64,000 bases of DNA from Rachicladosporium sp. CCFEE 5018 (Eukaryota; Ascomycota; Dothideomycetes; Cladosporiales; Cladosporiaceae). The stretch lies in the NCBI GenBank assembly GCA_002077045.2, contig KZ111150.1, positions 1,316,758 through 1,380,757 on the forward strand. Direction: 5' to 3'. Shown here piece by piece: positions 18,557 through 30,349 of the stretch. Under the pieces are notes generated by a model. It did no database searches. It was not told the DNA's origin and saw only the letters and a list, made by a program, of their open reading frames with translations. The first letter of the stretch is position 1. Each line of letters starts with the position of its first letter. Position numbers and translations under genes: made by a program.

Positions 18557-19437
18557 ATGGAGAGCTCAACATCGCCCGCCGCGAGCAGATACTTCAACCA
18601 GCCAGGCCTGTCTGACATCACGCTCAAGTTCGGGCATCAGCAGGTCTACGCGCATCGCTATGCACTCTGTGTCAACTCTGAGTACTTCCGCAAGTTACTT
18701 GTTGGCGATTTTGCGGTCAGTCTAGCATGGCAAGTCCTAGCCCAATATACTGAATACTGCCGTAGGAAAAGGAGAGGAAGGAAATTACACTTGTCGATGA
18801 CGACGGAGACGCAATGCTAGCCATGCTGCGTCACATATATCAATTACCCTACCTGCCAGCTATCGAAGGAGAGACAACCGCTCTACCACATGCTCGTGTG
18901 TATGTCGTCGCGGAGAAGTACGGACAGGTAGACCTCAAAGCTGCCGTCCTCGAGCGACTCTTCACTGGTAAAACACCCTGGAAGGCCGCATGGAGATCTC
19001 TCACATCGGACGCCGATGACACGCTTCGCGTAATATCCTCGCAAATCCCGGCCGAAGACAACCTGCTGCGACCGGCATTGGCGAAATTCTGCGCTGAGAA
19101 GATGGGAAAATGGGCTTCGGACAAGGGCAAGCTCGCATTCAAGCGTCTGCTTGCAGACACACCAGACCTGGCGGCCGAGGTACTCTATAACGTGGCTCAG
19201 TCTCTCAACGCTACCATCAAGGTGTTCAGCTGTCCATTCTGTCAATTTCAGCGTATCGAGTTCACCCGCGTGGACGACTTCGACCATGAGCTAGGCTTGT
19301 GCGAGTTCCCAAATTGCAACAAAGACATTACTTATGCGCTGGCCGACCGAAGAAACTGGGCGACGTATCAAGAGAGGTCGGATCTCGAGTGTGACGTGCC
19401 ATTGACCGCACGTTATGAGGCCAATGCATCGGACTAG
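18557..19437 (+). CDS. BTB/POZ domain protein (copy Y)
   Basis: 276 residues from two exons, 18557-18715 and 18766-19437. The 50-nt intron is GTCAGT...CCGTAG. Splicing joins ..GDFA to EKERKEITLVDDDGDAML. The N-terminus is a fungal BTB fold: SDITLKFGHQQVYAHRYALC (substrate-adaptor dimerisation region), then LRHIYQLPY and VYVVAEKYGQVDLKAAVLERL. The C-terminal part has a small cysteine set (FSCPFCQF; LCEFPNCNKD) that may bind metal. Such proteins often serve as CUL3 adaptors or dimerising regulators; no partner can be named from the sequence. Confidence 0.85.
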
Positions 19438-19695
19438 AGCTAAGGGTTTGCGTGTCGCCATGCCATCACACAATTGTGATGGCGATTCACAAGCATAACC
19501 TCCGAGATGGTTTCGGCATCTTGCTGGAGAGTCCATCTCTGATGGCATGGCCTCTGATAGTGTTTACATGTAGCGTTCTCCGAGTGCTCGCAGGCCGATA
19601 CGGCTATCACAGTGTATATCACGCTGACGCTGAGAAAACGGACGCACGGGCAGAGCAGGCAATGCAATGTATACCAATTCCGCGCGCTCGAAGAC

Positions 19696-20528
19696 ATGGA
19701 TCCCTTCGGCTTCCCCATGGGCATGCAAGGCTTCCCGATGACTCCAGGTGGTATGAATCCCTTGATGACTCCAGGCGGTATAAATCCCTTCAACCCTTCC
19801 AGACCATCACTTCCAAATATGGCGACAGCCTTGGGTCCACCCCCTCTGAGACCGCCAGGGGCCATGAACCCGTTCGGCCCTTTTAGTCCCTCACCTCAGA
19901 TGATGAATCCCTTCGGTCCTCCACCAGGCATGTCACCTTTCGGCCCCTTTGGAGCAGGCATGATGACGCCGAATCCCTTTGGCCAGGCGCCTATGCCGAT
20001 GAACCCATCTGGGACGGGCATGATGACGCCGGGACTGAGTCCTTTCGGCCCTGCATCGATGCCGATGAGTCCATTTGGGACGGGCATGGGAACACCCGGC
20101 GGGCTAAGCTTCGGCTCTGGTGGGTTCGGCGGGATGACGCGAGGTGGTATGGGTGGTGGCGGCATGGCGAGTCGGTAGAGAGGATGATGCTTGCTCAACT
20201 TGATGATTTTGGTGGTGGCCGGCGTCGGGGGCGTGGAGGCGGGGCTAGAGGCGGGAGGAGGCGCAGGTACGACGACATGGACGATGAAGACTTCGACATG
20301 TCGCGCAGAGGCAGAATGCCGCGTCCGAGAGATGGAGGTGGAGGCCGCACGCCGGTGGGATTGGGTGGTGGTATGCTGCCCGAGATAGACGAAATGTATC
20401 GTGCGTTGCCACCCGGAACGCCTGGCGGATTTCGGACGACTCCAGGCCTATCTCGACATCGGCCTGGTGGACTTCGTGCGCGCGGTCCATCTCGCAGGAG
20501 AATGGGAGGCGGATTTGGCGGCTACTAG
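19696..20528 (+). pseudogene. PFG/GMTP-repeat and RGG-rich protein, frame broken (copy Y)
   Basis: Low-complexity protein of repeated NPFG, GMMTP, SPFG and GGM units in the N-terminal half and RGG/RRR-rich sequence in the C-terminal half, typical of RNA-binding or condensate-forming proteins. Here one G is missing in a GGG run at about 20166, so the first frame ends at 20178. The next frame resumes (MMLAQLDDFGG) and ends GGFGGY with TAG at 20528. The Z copy keeps the frame but lacks this stop. Compared with Z, 184 bp are absent just upstream of the start (junction near 19672). The break may be a consensus error in a G run. Confidence 0.6.
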
Positions 20529-20751
20529 CGACTATGTGCGCTTATCAGACGGCGTAGCAGCGGTGGGAGTAAGCCCATGAGAGCATGGAGTTTTGGTACC
20601 TCACGCCTAAAGATTTTAGTAATGAACAAATTTGCAGACTCCGTGCCTGGCTTGCACATCACTTGCGAAACCAATCTCGACTTAGCATAGGATCGATCTA
20701 GGTCACCCAGTTCCGGGAAACCAGGTCCGCCTAGCAAGCGACAGATCATGG

Positions 20752-21420
20752 TCACTTCGTCCCAGCCGCAGCTTCCCTCTCCCTCTTCTTTCTTTCACGC
20801 GCCTCTCGCTTCACTCTCTGCTCCTCCGCCGAGTTCTTTAGCAGCTTCAGCTCCAGTTCGTGCTGCTCCGTGAGCGCCTTCAGCTGAGAATGAATCTTCG
20901 CGTTATGCTCCACAGCTTTCTGTCGATCCAGCATCTGCTTCTTCAGCAGCTCCAAGTTGGCTTTGATATCTTTGTCTTTCGCTGCTCGCAGTTGTGCAGC
21001 ATTCTGGACTTCACCGTGACGTGATGTAAAGTCTTCGGCGAAAGTGTCCATTTCGGGGTCAAGACCTGGTCCGCCTTCATGATAGCCCCCAGGGCGGGTA
21101 AGTAGAATGCCAAGAACCTGACTGGCATAAATGCGGCGCGGGTCGTCGAGAGGCAGTGGAAGATCTGTCTCTGCAATCACCGGAAGACTTTCCCATGAGA
21201 TATTCGCAGCACGGACAGAGATGCCTTCCTGTGGTTGCTCATTGCTGCCCTCAGGGATCACGCGGATGCCTTTCTTGGCATTTGGATCAGGATGCAGCGT
21301 GATATGCATGATCGCATTCTCGTAGGCTTCATTGTACGGCAGATCGTGGGGGACATAGCTTGCGTAGCGGCCGTTTGATGAACTGCCAGCTGGTGATGCG
21401 GTTCCAGTGGGGGAGGCCAT
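20752..21420 (-). CDS. Conserved coiled-coil protein of unknown function (copy Y)
   Basis: 222 residues, ATG at 21420. No family recognised. An N-terminal S/G-rich lead is followed by a compact region (LPYNEAYENAIMHITLHPDP; DLPLPLDDPRRIYASQVLGI). From about residue 140 to the end there is a long charged helix with heptad character (LELLKKQMLDRQKAVEH; KALTEQHELELKLLKN), ending in a basic KREARERKKRERE tail. This suggests a coiled-coil partner protein, possibly nuclear. The gene converges with the PFG/RGG gene. Confidence 0.75.
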   Translation of the reverse strand: MASPTGTASPAGSSSNGRYASYVPHDLPYNEAYENAIMHITLHPDPNAKKGIRVIPEGSNEQPQEGISVRAANISWESLPVIAETDLPLPLDDPRRIYASQVLGILLTRPGGYHEGGPGLDPEMDTFAEDFTSRHGEVQNAAQLRAAKDKDIKANLELLKKQMLDRQKAVEHNAKIHSQLKALTEQHELELKLLKNSAEEQRVKREARERKKREREAAAGTK

Positions 21421-21863
21421 TTTGGCTTCGGCAACTTTGGTATCGACGAAGCAATGGAGACCTTTTGACTTGATTCCAGTATACTCGCTGCTGCTCCTAC
21501 GCTGATGTTCCGAAATTGCTCGTAGAGTGGAATGTTGCGGTTCGAGGCATCGTTCCGACCCTTGTGTGAATGATTACGGAGACTGCCGCGCTACTGACCC
21601 ATCTCGGACGTCCGCTGCTGGCGTTATGCTGATGTGCGATGGTAAGTCTGCTATTACCAATGCGTCGAGATCAATTGGTCGCGTATATAATTGTTGTAGT
21701 CAAGCACAAAAGCAGGTTCGAAAGGTGCTTAGTCAGCAGGTTTCGAGCGGTCTTGCCACGCGATGCAGCCGTTCATAGTCTCTCTGTTGATTCAGCAGAC
21801 AATCCGATCATCAATATCTGTTCAGAGGCGCGATCAAGGACGCGATGCTAGGACAACAGCTCT
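21421..21863. other. Divergent promoter, coiled-coil gene / PXA gene
   Basis: About 440 bp between opposite start codons; the Y and Z versions (46396-46858) differ by several small indels. I see no gene. Confidence 0.45.
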
Positions 21864-24594
21864 ATGGCACTGGCTACCAGACGCCCAGGGAGGCACAGCC
21901 GTCAGGCCAGCAAGCAGGGAAGCAGCACGCCTCAACGAAGAACCACTGATGCTGCAACGGAAGACTACATCAGAAAAGTACTATGCGCAAACCCTTCCGC
22001 CAATTCAACAACCAATGGCGCGGGACTGCAGAACTTGGAGCTGCCTTTGGATCGCCTCCTGCCACCGTTGACGAGCTCCAACGAGGTTGACTTTCAGCTC
22101 TATGCTCTGATCGCGGTTGTGCTCGACATCTTCGTGCAGTCATGGTATGCTAGGATTACTCCGGATCACGATTTCTCGAATGAAGTCATTCAAATCATTG
22201 CACATTGCACTCGGAATCTCGAACAGCGACTGCGTCATGTCGATCTTGAAAGCCTGCTGCTAGACGAGCTCCCTAGCCTCTTCAGTGCGCATCTCAGCGG
22301 TACGGTGTATCCATCTATTAGGCCGTTGAAGCAGGGCATTGCACTCACATCCATCTAGCCGTCGAAGTAGCTCGTGCAAATGCTAGTAAGCCCCATGGCC
22401 GGGATCCCATTCGGACCATCTTTGATACGCTCCGCCCACACAATGCACTGAACCCGGTTCCTCTTACTGCGGAGCTTCTGGTAGAGCAGGCCGAGAACGA
22501 GAATGCGTGGTGCCAGATGCTGATTGACCGATTGCTTCCGCTGGTACTGCCACCGGAGGATATCGATAATCCGACCCTGCATGTACTAGTTGCTGAAGTG
22601 TTGTCCGAGCTTATACTGTGCAAGAGCGTCTGCGGTAAAGCATCCGAAAGCTGGCTACTCTGGGAAGGTGTCACGAAACTCATATACGCACTTCGCCCAC
22701 GCCTGAAACCTCACCAACAGGCTGAAGCGCCACAGATTGATCGCCTGGGACAATTCGGTCTGCTCGACGAGACGCGAGATCGATCCAACCTTAAAGGAGG
22801 TCTATCGGGAGAGAACATCTCTGACACCCTGAGTCGCGGATTTTGGGCGTTTCTACAAATCATCTCATTCGCATGGCTGATCTCGCGTGCAGCTGTCGTC
22901 GCTCTAATCCACGCTGCTAGACTACCTGCGCGCGCGAGTCGCGTCCACCCATTGACTAAAGATGCAAGCTTCATGTCTGACAGGTCTACAACGATGGTAG
23001 AAAGGTCAGATGTCCACTTGCAAGCCGTGGATCGATCAGCTGGCGGAGATGAAACACCACCAATCGTCGCATTGAGTGCCTGGTCATGCATTGTATTGCT
23101 GACACGTCTGGAATTGCGAATGCCTTGGCTGGCAGGCTTGCTGTCACTTACGCAGTGGCTTCTGATATTCGGACCCGGACAAGTTGGCGGCACAAACAGC
23201 AGATTGGACAGGTAAGCCCACTCTTCCCAATTCCCATGATCCCAACACGAGACCCACGCCCACCGATGATGTCTTGAGCTCTGGCGGGAATCGCCAAAAG
23301 CACACTGCAGCCGATGCTATGAATCGCAATTCCTTCGTTGCGAATTGTCATTCGCCAGACGGACAAAGCCACGAGCGGGTCTACGCATGGATTTCTGCTC
23401 ACATGACCTGGCTCGGGCCAATGCCATGCTTACACGGGCCGCCCCTATCTTATCGACATGCATGAAGGCGTTCTTCCGGCCGCACCTGCTGCGACGTCTT
23501 CCCCGCAGAAGTCTGGACGTCAGATGTTTATCGACTCAACGAAGGCTGGCTTGGATCTCTCCTCATGCAAGCTACATCGCCAAAACGCACACGCGTGTCA
23601 TTTCCGAATGCCGCCAACGAATCGAACTTGCAATAGCTTGGGAGTTGGGCAGCCACCTTGCTCGCTCGGATACCACGTGTGTGGTCGAGTGGAGTGGTTC
23701 TCGGCTCACAATCTCGATGTAATATATCGATCCCGGATTACCCGGTCCACATTCCGAGGCTCGGGCCTGGCCGATCTCACCTGTCTCCAGGTTCTCCCGC
23801 GCGGCCCTCCGATGATGCCGTGCGGCGTGAACCCAAACGCCTATTCAATATAAAGCCAACATAGGCGTTGCACATGCCCGACGAGGGTGGCGTCAACGGC
23901 TATCGCAGAAAGATTGCAGCGCGAGGTCGGAATGCGATTTGGAACGTATATCCACCTGGCACAAAAACGCACCACTGAGACGGCTGCAACGCACCCTCGC
24001 GCTCTCATACGCCGACTGAAGGTCCAACACTTGATCCTCGTCATATGCACCTCGACCCCACCCTTCCGGCTCGCTTACGCTGTTGTACATGCACCTCATG
24101 CTGCACGAGCCTGTCATATTGCTGTCTTCGCAAATCAATGCATGCTCCTCTTGCAATGCGTTACCTGGAATGCATGACACTGCATTGCATTGCAGCACCC
24201 ATACATTCACTGACCACCTCTCTCACCACGCAGACTCCTCTCCCATACCTTCCACACGCGCTTGCTCGACCCTGCTTTGCTGCCACCCGCGCTGCAGAAC
24301 ATACGCCTCGCGCTGTTTCCCAACAATGCTCTAGCGCCCGCGCGAGCGCCTCCCACGCCCGGGGAAGTCCTGGCTATCAAAGCCGAGTGCGCAAGGGTGA
24401 TCGTAGAAGCCATACCAGAGTTTGTGAGGAGTCGCTTCTTCGCTACGAACGATGTCAGCTTGATGCATAGAGATATTGAGGAGAGCCTGGAGATGTTCGG
24501 AGACGAATATGTGAACAAGCATCTCATCATCTCCATTATCGAGTTGGTAGCAGCGAGACTGTTCCCTGAGATCTCGGAAGTCTCTGTGGAATGA
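21864..24594 (+). CDS. PXA (PX-associated) domain protein (copy Y)
   Basis: 549 residues in three exons: 21864-22299, 22359-23211 and 24234-24594. Introns are 59 nt (22300-22358) and 1,022 nt (23212-24233), both GT-AG and in phase. The PXA region covers about residues 50-330: DFQLYALIAVVLDIFVQSWY, HDFSNEVIQIIAHCTRNLEQ, LLLDELPSLFSAH, EQAENENAWCQMLIDRLLPL, then a hydrophobic stretch (FWAFLQIISFAWLISRAAVV) that may be membrane-associated. The last exon carries the conserved ending LLPPALQNIRLALFPNN and FGDEYVNKHLIISIIELVAA. Proteins of this type act in endosome or ER-linked membrane traffic. The long intron is unusual for this genome and is treated as a finding. Confidence 0.82.
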
Positions 24595-25110
24595 ACAGTA
24601 GCGGATGCGAGCAAAATAGTAAGCGCAAGATAGACACTGTACATGCCACATACAACTTCCAAGTCAGTCAGCATAGATACAATATGTTACCTAAATCGCG
24701 CGAGCGGAGTGTCTTCTGCCATCCTCCCTGGGCCTCTGTACAGCCATGCGCACTCCAATTCCTGTTCCTCCCTCCTTTTCCCTGGTCCTATCCAAAGCCG
24801 CGTGGGCAGCATAGTGTCCTGTCTTTCAGTCTTGCCGTGACGTGGCCGTAAATGATGATGATAATGCCCGTGGAATAAATCCAATGCCGAAAAGTTCGGA
24901 TGAAGTGGTATAAAATGCAAAATCGACCCTGTCGCGGGTACAATGCCGAATACTGTGGGCATGAGAAGCGAAGTACGCGAAGTGTAGGAATCGTTAGAAA
25001 AAATGCCGAGAAATGCAAAGATGCGGAGGTCGTGAAGTCTTGGTGGGTACAGGAGTAGACTATGCGTCGGACGAGTATCTGTTCCAGATCGGTGTGGATA
25101 GGGATTTCGC
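24595..25110. other. Intergenic, converging 3' ends (copy Y)
   Basis: Allelic to 49590-50104, with a run of substitutions and short indels at 24595-24625. No gene seen. Confidence 0.5.
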
Positions 25111-26867
25111 TCAAGTACCGCGCGACTGCAACTTGAGCTTCTCCATCAGCTTGCCGATGGTGACGCTCTCCTGCAAGTCCAGATAGCCGTGCGGCTGTTG
25201 CTCGAAGAAGCCCAGCACAAGCTCCAGTGCACGCCTTGCTTCTTCTGGACTCGTAGCCATTTGGACTGACGAGGTTGTGATAGCGGTCCCAATGCTACTT
25301 CGCCGTACTTCCCGGGATGCAAGTGAAGGCAGAGGAGGTGGACCCATAGTCTCTGCAGGCGTAACAGTATGTGGCCGCTGATTGTCATGCATGAGATGGA
25401 GAGTTGAGTTCAGGGTCAGCAGCGAATCTGAGGAGTCATCCATCGGCGAGTCAAGTACTGAAGAGGTCGTGTATCTTGGTGTCGATGGGTCGCCAGCTGC
25501 TGAACCAGGTACGCCGGCCATGAAATGATCCAGCATCGGGAAGGTCTGGCTTCGTGGTCGTTGCGAATTCTCTCTTGCCGTTGCTGGCAGGATCGGTCGA
25601 TTCAGTTGAGGCATGAAAGGGCCTGGTGCAGTGCCAGAGTCTGGTGTGAAGAAGGGAGATGTTGGACTCAGAGGACCAGGTGAGAAAGATGAAGGCGCTG
25701 TGTCTGTGAATGCGCTGTTCAGTGATGTATGGCTCTGCGAGTGTAGCGCGCCTCTGCTCGCGAGCTCGTGATAGCTGTCCGGACTTCGCGTCTTCAGGCT
25801 CTCTTGACTCTGGACGCTGTGCAGTACTGCTGGCGATTGCGATCCTAGACCGTGTGGAGACACAGGTGATGTGCCGCTAGGCGTTGGACCTGAAGATCGC
25901 ACTCCAGGGATGGCATCCGCGTCATCCGGTGCAAGTGAGCTCTTCCTTGATCGTGCGCCCAGCAGATTATTGTTCAGCTTGAACTTTTCGATCCAGCTGG
26001 CGCTAAAGACAGGCTGTGAGTCTGGACTAGATGAAGTCGTCGAGAAAGCCTGCGCCTTCTCGCGGATCAGATCGTTCGTTAGAGGCAGACCTTTTCGTTC
26101 CTTCGCGTTGTCAGCGCAAGTCATCGCATTTCGCGATTCATAATTACCTGGTTTTTCGCCCACACGGCTAGTGCTCGCTCGATGTCTGGCGATCGACCTT
26201 TCGCCCGCTTCACAGGGGATCGGCTGCCATCGTCTTGCAGGAGAAACTTCTCCTTCTGTCGCAAGACTTTAGAAACAGTGCTATCAAGATGTCAATCACC
26301 CGAGAGGAGTATGCGTATAGGCCCGATAGAACAAACCTTCGCTCAACACCGAATCTCGCTGTCGCCTTGTCAGTGAACGATCATACCACTGCAGAGAACA
26401 TAAGACGTACTGCCGATTTCAGTCTGCTTCGCAGTCGGGTTCTCCTCTGCGTACTGACACATCCGTCGTCGGTCGGCGTCCGTCAATGTCTTCCGTGGGG
26501 TCGTCGCTGATCGTGAGCCGCCAGCTGAAATGGGCGTTGGCAGCTGCATCGGCTGTATAGGTTGTACTGGCTGTGGATACATCGGTGCAAAGGTCGAGTG
26601 AGACTGGTTGTTCAGCATTGATGGCCATTGTGGCATCACCAGTGGTTGTAGTTGCTGTAGTGTAGGTCGCTGCTGGTAGCTCAAAGGGAATGTATTCGGA
26701 TCGACGGGCGCTGGCTGTGGAAGCTCAAAATTGAAGCCAGCGTACTCTTGTGCTGGCGTGCCATGATGCGAGTGTGGATACACGTGTGTTGTCTGACCCC
26801 AAGTCGTCGGAGGGGACGAGTGATAGGGCATGCCATGCTGCTCGTCGCCCATGACTGCGACACTCAT
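25111..26867 (-). CDS. HTH CENP-B-type DNA-binding protein (copy Y)
   Basis: Allele of 497-2253 with the same four-exon plan (26867-26411, 26358-26337, 26280-26148, 26100-25111), all splice sites kept. Roughly ten amino-acid replacements in the 330-codon last exon, mostly in the S/P-rich tail; the helix-turn-helix residues are unchanged. An intact frame in both haplotypes argues for a functional gene. Confidence 0.8.
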
Positions 26868-27414
26868 CGCCAGCCGGAGGCTAGCGGATCGAGGTCGTCG
26901 AACAATGCGATTGTCGAATGGTGGCAAAACCTGTATGCGGTGACAATGTAACGAATGAGTGTCGATCTTGCGCAACCGCGAAAGAGTAACGTGTGGCTGA
27001 ACGCTTACGGCACGCTGGCGGCTGTAGCGATTGACGGTAGTGCGAGCAGCGGTAGCAGCACGCGGGCGTAAATGACTGCTTGAGCGCCACTAGGCATGCT
27101 AGCTCCCTGCAGGCGAAATGCAGGACACGAGAGAGTGAGGTGAGCAGTGCTGCAGCCGGGACGTCAAGGTCCGCCGCGCGGGCATGCGTGAGCTTATGAC
27201 GTGCACCCGGGTGCGGAGACGAGAGAATTAAGGTCTTCCGCTAGGTACGCCGGCGGATCAACGGTACGGCGCGTGGGCAGAGGAGTTGTGTACGATTAGG
27301 AAGAGACTGGTCCCCAAGCCGTGGCAGGGTCTTCCGAAAGTAAGACACGACCTCGATGCGCTAGCGATAGCAGCATTTGCGATTTGCGTTGGGCTTGGGG
27401 CTTGCGAGGGTGCT

Positions 27415-30340
27415 ATGTCCCGGTGGAGGAGGCGTAAAGCTCAGACGCTGTTGCAAATGAATCTTGACGACGCCGCGATCCAGGTTCCAGCTCTCCAACT
27501 AGCGAGGAGGAGCACCGAGGCACCATCGTGATTTGGTCAGCACGGCACTGTATCTGGACATGCAACAGGCGTGGGGAAGACCAAAGTATGACAGCGAACT
27601 GCTGCGCGACTCGTGACCGATCCACCCTAGAGCCCATGGGACATGGATTACATGACTCTCATGGGCACTGCAATGCGTTGGACAGCTGTATCAGGTCGCA
27701 GTACCGTAGCCTTGTCCTCCCTGTGCCGTATCGTACAAGAGCGGAGGCTTGCAGCAGAGCGACGGTGACACAACTCCTGCGACCGCAACACAGACCGCAT
27801 TTCAGCGAATTGGGCGCAATGGCGATGGCCCCGGTAGATCGACTTCTCCACAGCCTAGTCTCGCACCGTACCGCCAATCGACGTGCAAAAGGCACGCTCT
27901 GTGCTGCCATTGCTCGGACTATCTTGACAGCGTCACTACGGCGTAGCATGCCTATGTTTCATACGAATCATGGCCCTAGAGAGTACGCTTCACTTTCGTC
28001 GACGAATGTACAGCTGTACCTACACGTGCGCAATCTCAATGGCTATGGCAGGGTATATATAGATTCAGCAATGTGCCAACCTGGCCATCCCACTCCAGGC
28101 CGTTAAAGGTGATGCTGCCCAATGGTATATGCAAGCTATCATGTGGTCACTGTTATTCGCCAACATTCCCGAGCATGAAGCGTCTGCCATGCCAATCTAC
28201 TTCACATACCGGCGATTGCAATGATCGCAACAGGTCGCAATGGAGTGTTCTCTTCGGCATGCAATGGCCAAAGTGCTGACGGCATCGGGACGACTGCAAA
28301 AGCCTGTTAAAAACAACCGAAGATGATTGCAGGCCATCGATGATTGGCACGGCCAGAGCTCCCTTCAGCCAATTACAAGGCGAAACGGAGGGCATTTGGT
28401 TGGGTGGAGACTGGATCCGCTGGGGAGCTCTCGATATGAAGTCACATCACCATTGAGGGATGCGACGACTGATCCCTCTCAGCAACATGCCATTCGTAGC
28501 TTCGCGTTACTGTATTATGGCGACCAGCGCGCAAAGCACATGACCATCAACTGCTGCAGGTCGCGGCGCAAGCTGCCGACTTCATCTCGTCCAGCATAGG
28601 CGGTATCCGGCTTGCGCCATTTTGGACGGCTGGCCCAGACTCTAATCTCCCAAATGGCCCCCATACGGTACCTCCACGGCGATAAATTGACCTCAACCTG
28701 GGATGAGCTCTCAAGCATCCCACGCCTGCCTCACCATTGCGGAGTTACATTGTATCGACCAGTCGGCAATCTATCCCACATTCTCGAGAGGAACACGCTA
28801 GTCATAGGCAAAATCACTCCACCTTTGACTGCCGCCAGCCCCCACGGACTTCAATCGCCTTGAACTGCTTTTTTTGCTGTCACAAGCTCTGCCAGCATTC
28901 GCTCTTCCACGCCATAAACTAATTTAGGACTCAGATACCACCGTCAGACACCGTCAGCAATAAGCGAGCTACCTTGCAACAGCTGCAGGTACAAACTCAC
29001 TTCCAAGGCCGCGGCACAGAAGGCATCGGGATCAGCCTTGCAAACCTGCCAAAAGTAAGTTGTAGAGTTCCGCGAGATCGCCCAACGTCCCGAGTGCCGC
29101 AGGGGATCTCTGGAACAGTGCGCTTGGTGATCTCGACTGGCCGACTACAATCGTACCAAAGTCGGTACACTGTGGACCCGCCTCGGGCTATTGCTTCCGA
29201 GTCTACAACACCACTGACTCATCAGGCCCATCTTGGATGATGAGGGTCGATACGCGATGCGCCTGTCCATCTCCGCGTTCTATCACATCGTATTCGCAGA
29301 AACAAGAGTCATGCTACTACTGTACGACGAACGGGCCGAGGCCATAAACTTCAGGCGGAGCTACATGGGTAGCGATGTGCTCTCGCATACGATTGCCTAT
29401 GCGGAACAGACATTTAGCTCACCCATGCTAGGCAATGCTCTCGACCTGGCCGCGCGCTTACCCTTGAAGACAACGACGCGGAGAGAAGGTCAACCTCGCG
29501 ATCACACGGAGATACGTCCGATGAGCGACTCGATTCTCACTAGGCTTGTGGCAAGGACTATGGCTGCAGTGCGATCGGGATGCTGAGAATATGGTCAACT
29601 GAACTGATCGCACATGCGATAGTCGCCACTGTCTATCACAAACGGTGGCCGCGGACACGTTCGTTTCGCTGTCAGCAGGCTGAAGGTGACGATCCACTCG
29701 TCAAGAGTTCATGACATGCACGTAGCACCTCCGTGTCGGTCCATCGAATGCTCTTCGCTCACAGCACGCAGATCATTCGGCGTGAGCTCGGGCACACACA
29801 TGCTCATTAAAGTCGGTAGGTTACCGGCGCCACGACGGTAAGCCGATAATTACGGTTACATGTCTCAAACATGAAACGAGCTATCGTCGGAAAACGTCCC
29901 GAGAGTATAACGGCAACGAAAAGCACCGAGGTAAGTTTATTACGCATCTGCTGTGGAGTAACTCCACTCACTGGAAGAGGCAACTTGTATTGGCTTCATG
30001 CTTCGCAGCAAACTTGAAGGCAGCCATGCATGGATGGTGAAGTCAGCGAAGTGGGACTGCCAATCTTGTCGAGTAGCGTCAAATTGCTATGCTATTTCAA
30101 TACTACTATCCCGAGCGACCAGCGAATCTATCGCGTACGAGCTGTGGCAATTACAAGATCTTACGAAAGCCTGGACTGCTCATCCAATCTCCCCGGCCTA
30201 GCCTATCTGCATCGACTTGAACTCGGCCTCTCTGTCGTTATCTCGAGACGGACCATCACGCACAGTGCTATGTATCTCACAGTAGGCTACAGTCATATCG
30301 GTCTCGGGACCAGCGTCCCATGGCGCGAGGCTCATATCTG
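27415..30340 (+). pseudogene. Decayed, unidentified coding region (copy Y)
   Basis: Allele of 2800-5770 with extra indels; for example about 14 codons are missing near 28165 (FANIPEHEASAMPIYFTYRRL). The open stretch 29233-29586 is kept at the same length with about seven replacements. Decay in both haplotypes suggests the loss is older than their split. Confidence 0.35.
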
Positions 30341-30349
30341 GGTCTGCGG

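Noticed and set aside
22300..22334. A 35-nt intron in the PXA gene using the first AG
   Set aside because: Too short for a spliceosomal intron; the AG at 22358 gives 59 nt and keeps the frame with a family-like sequence.
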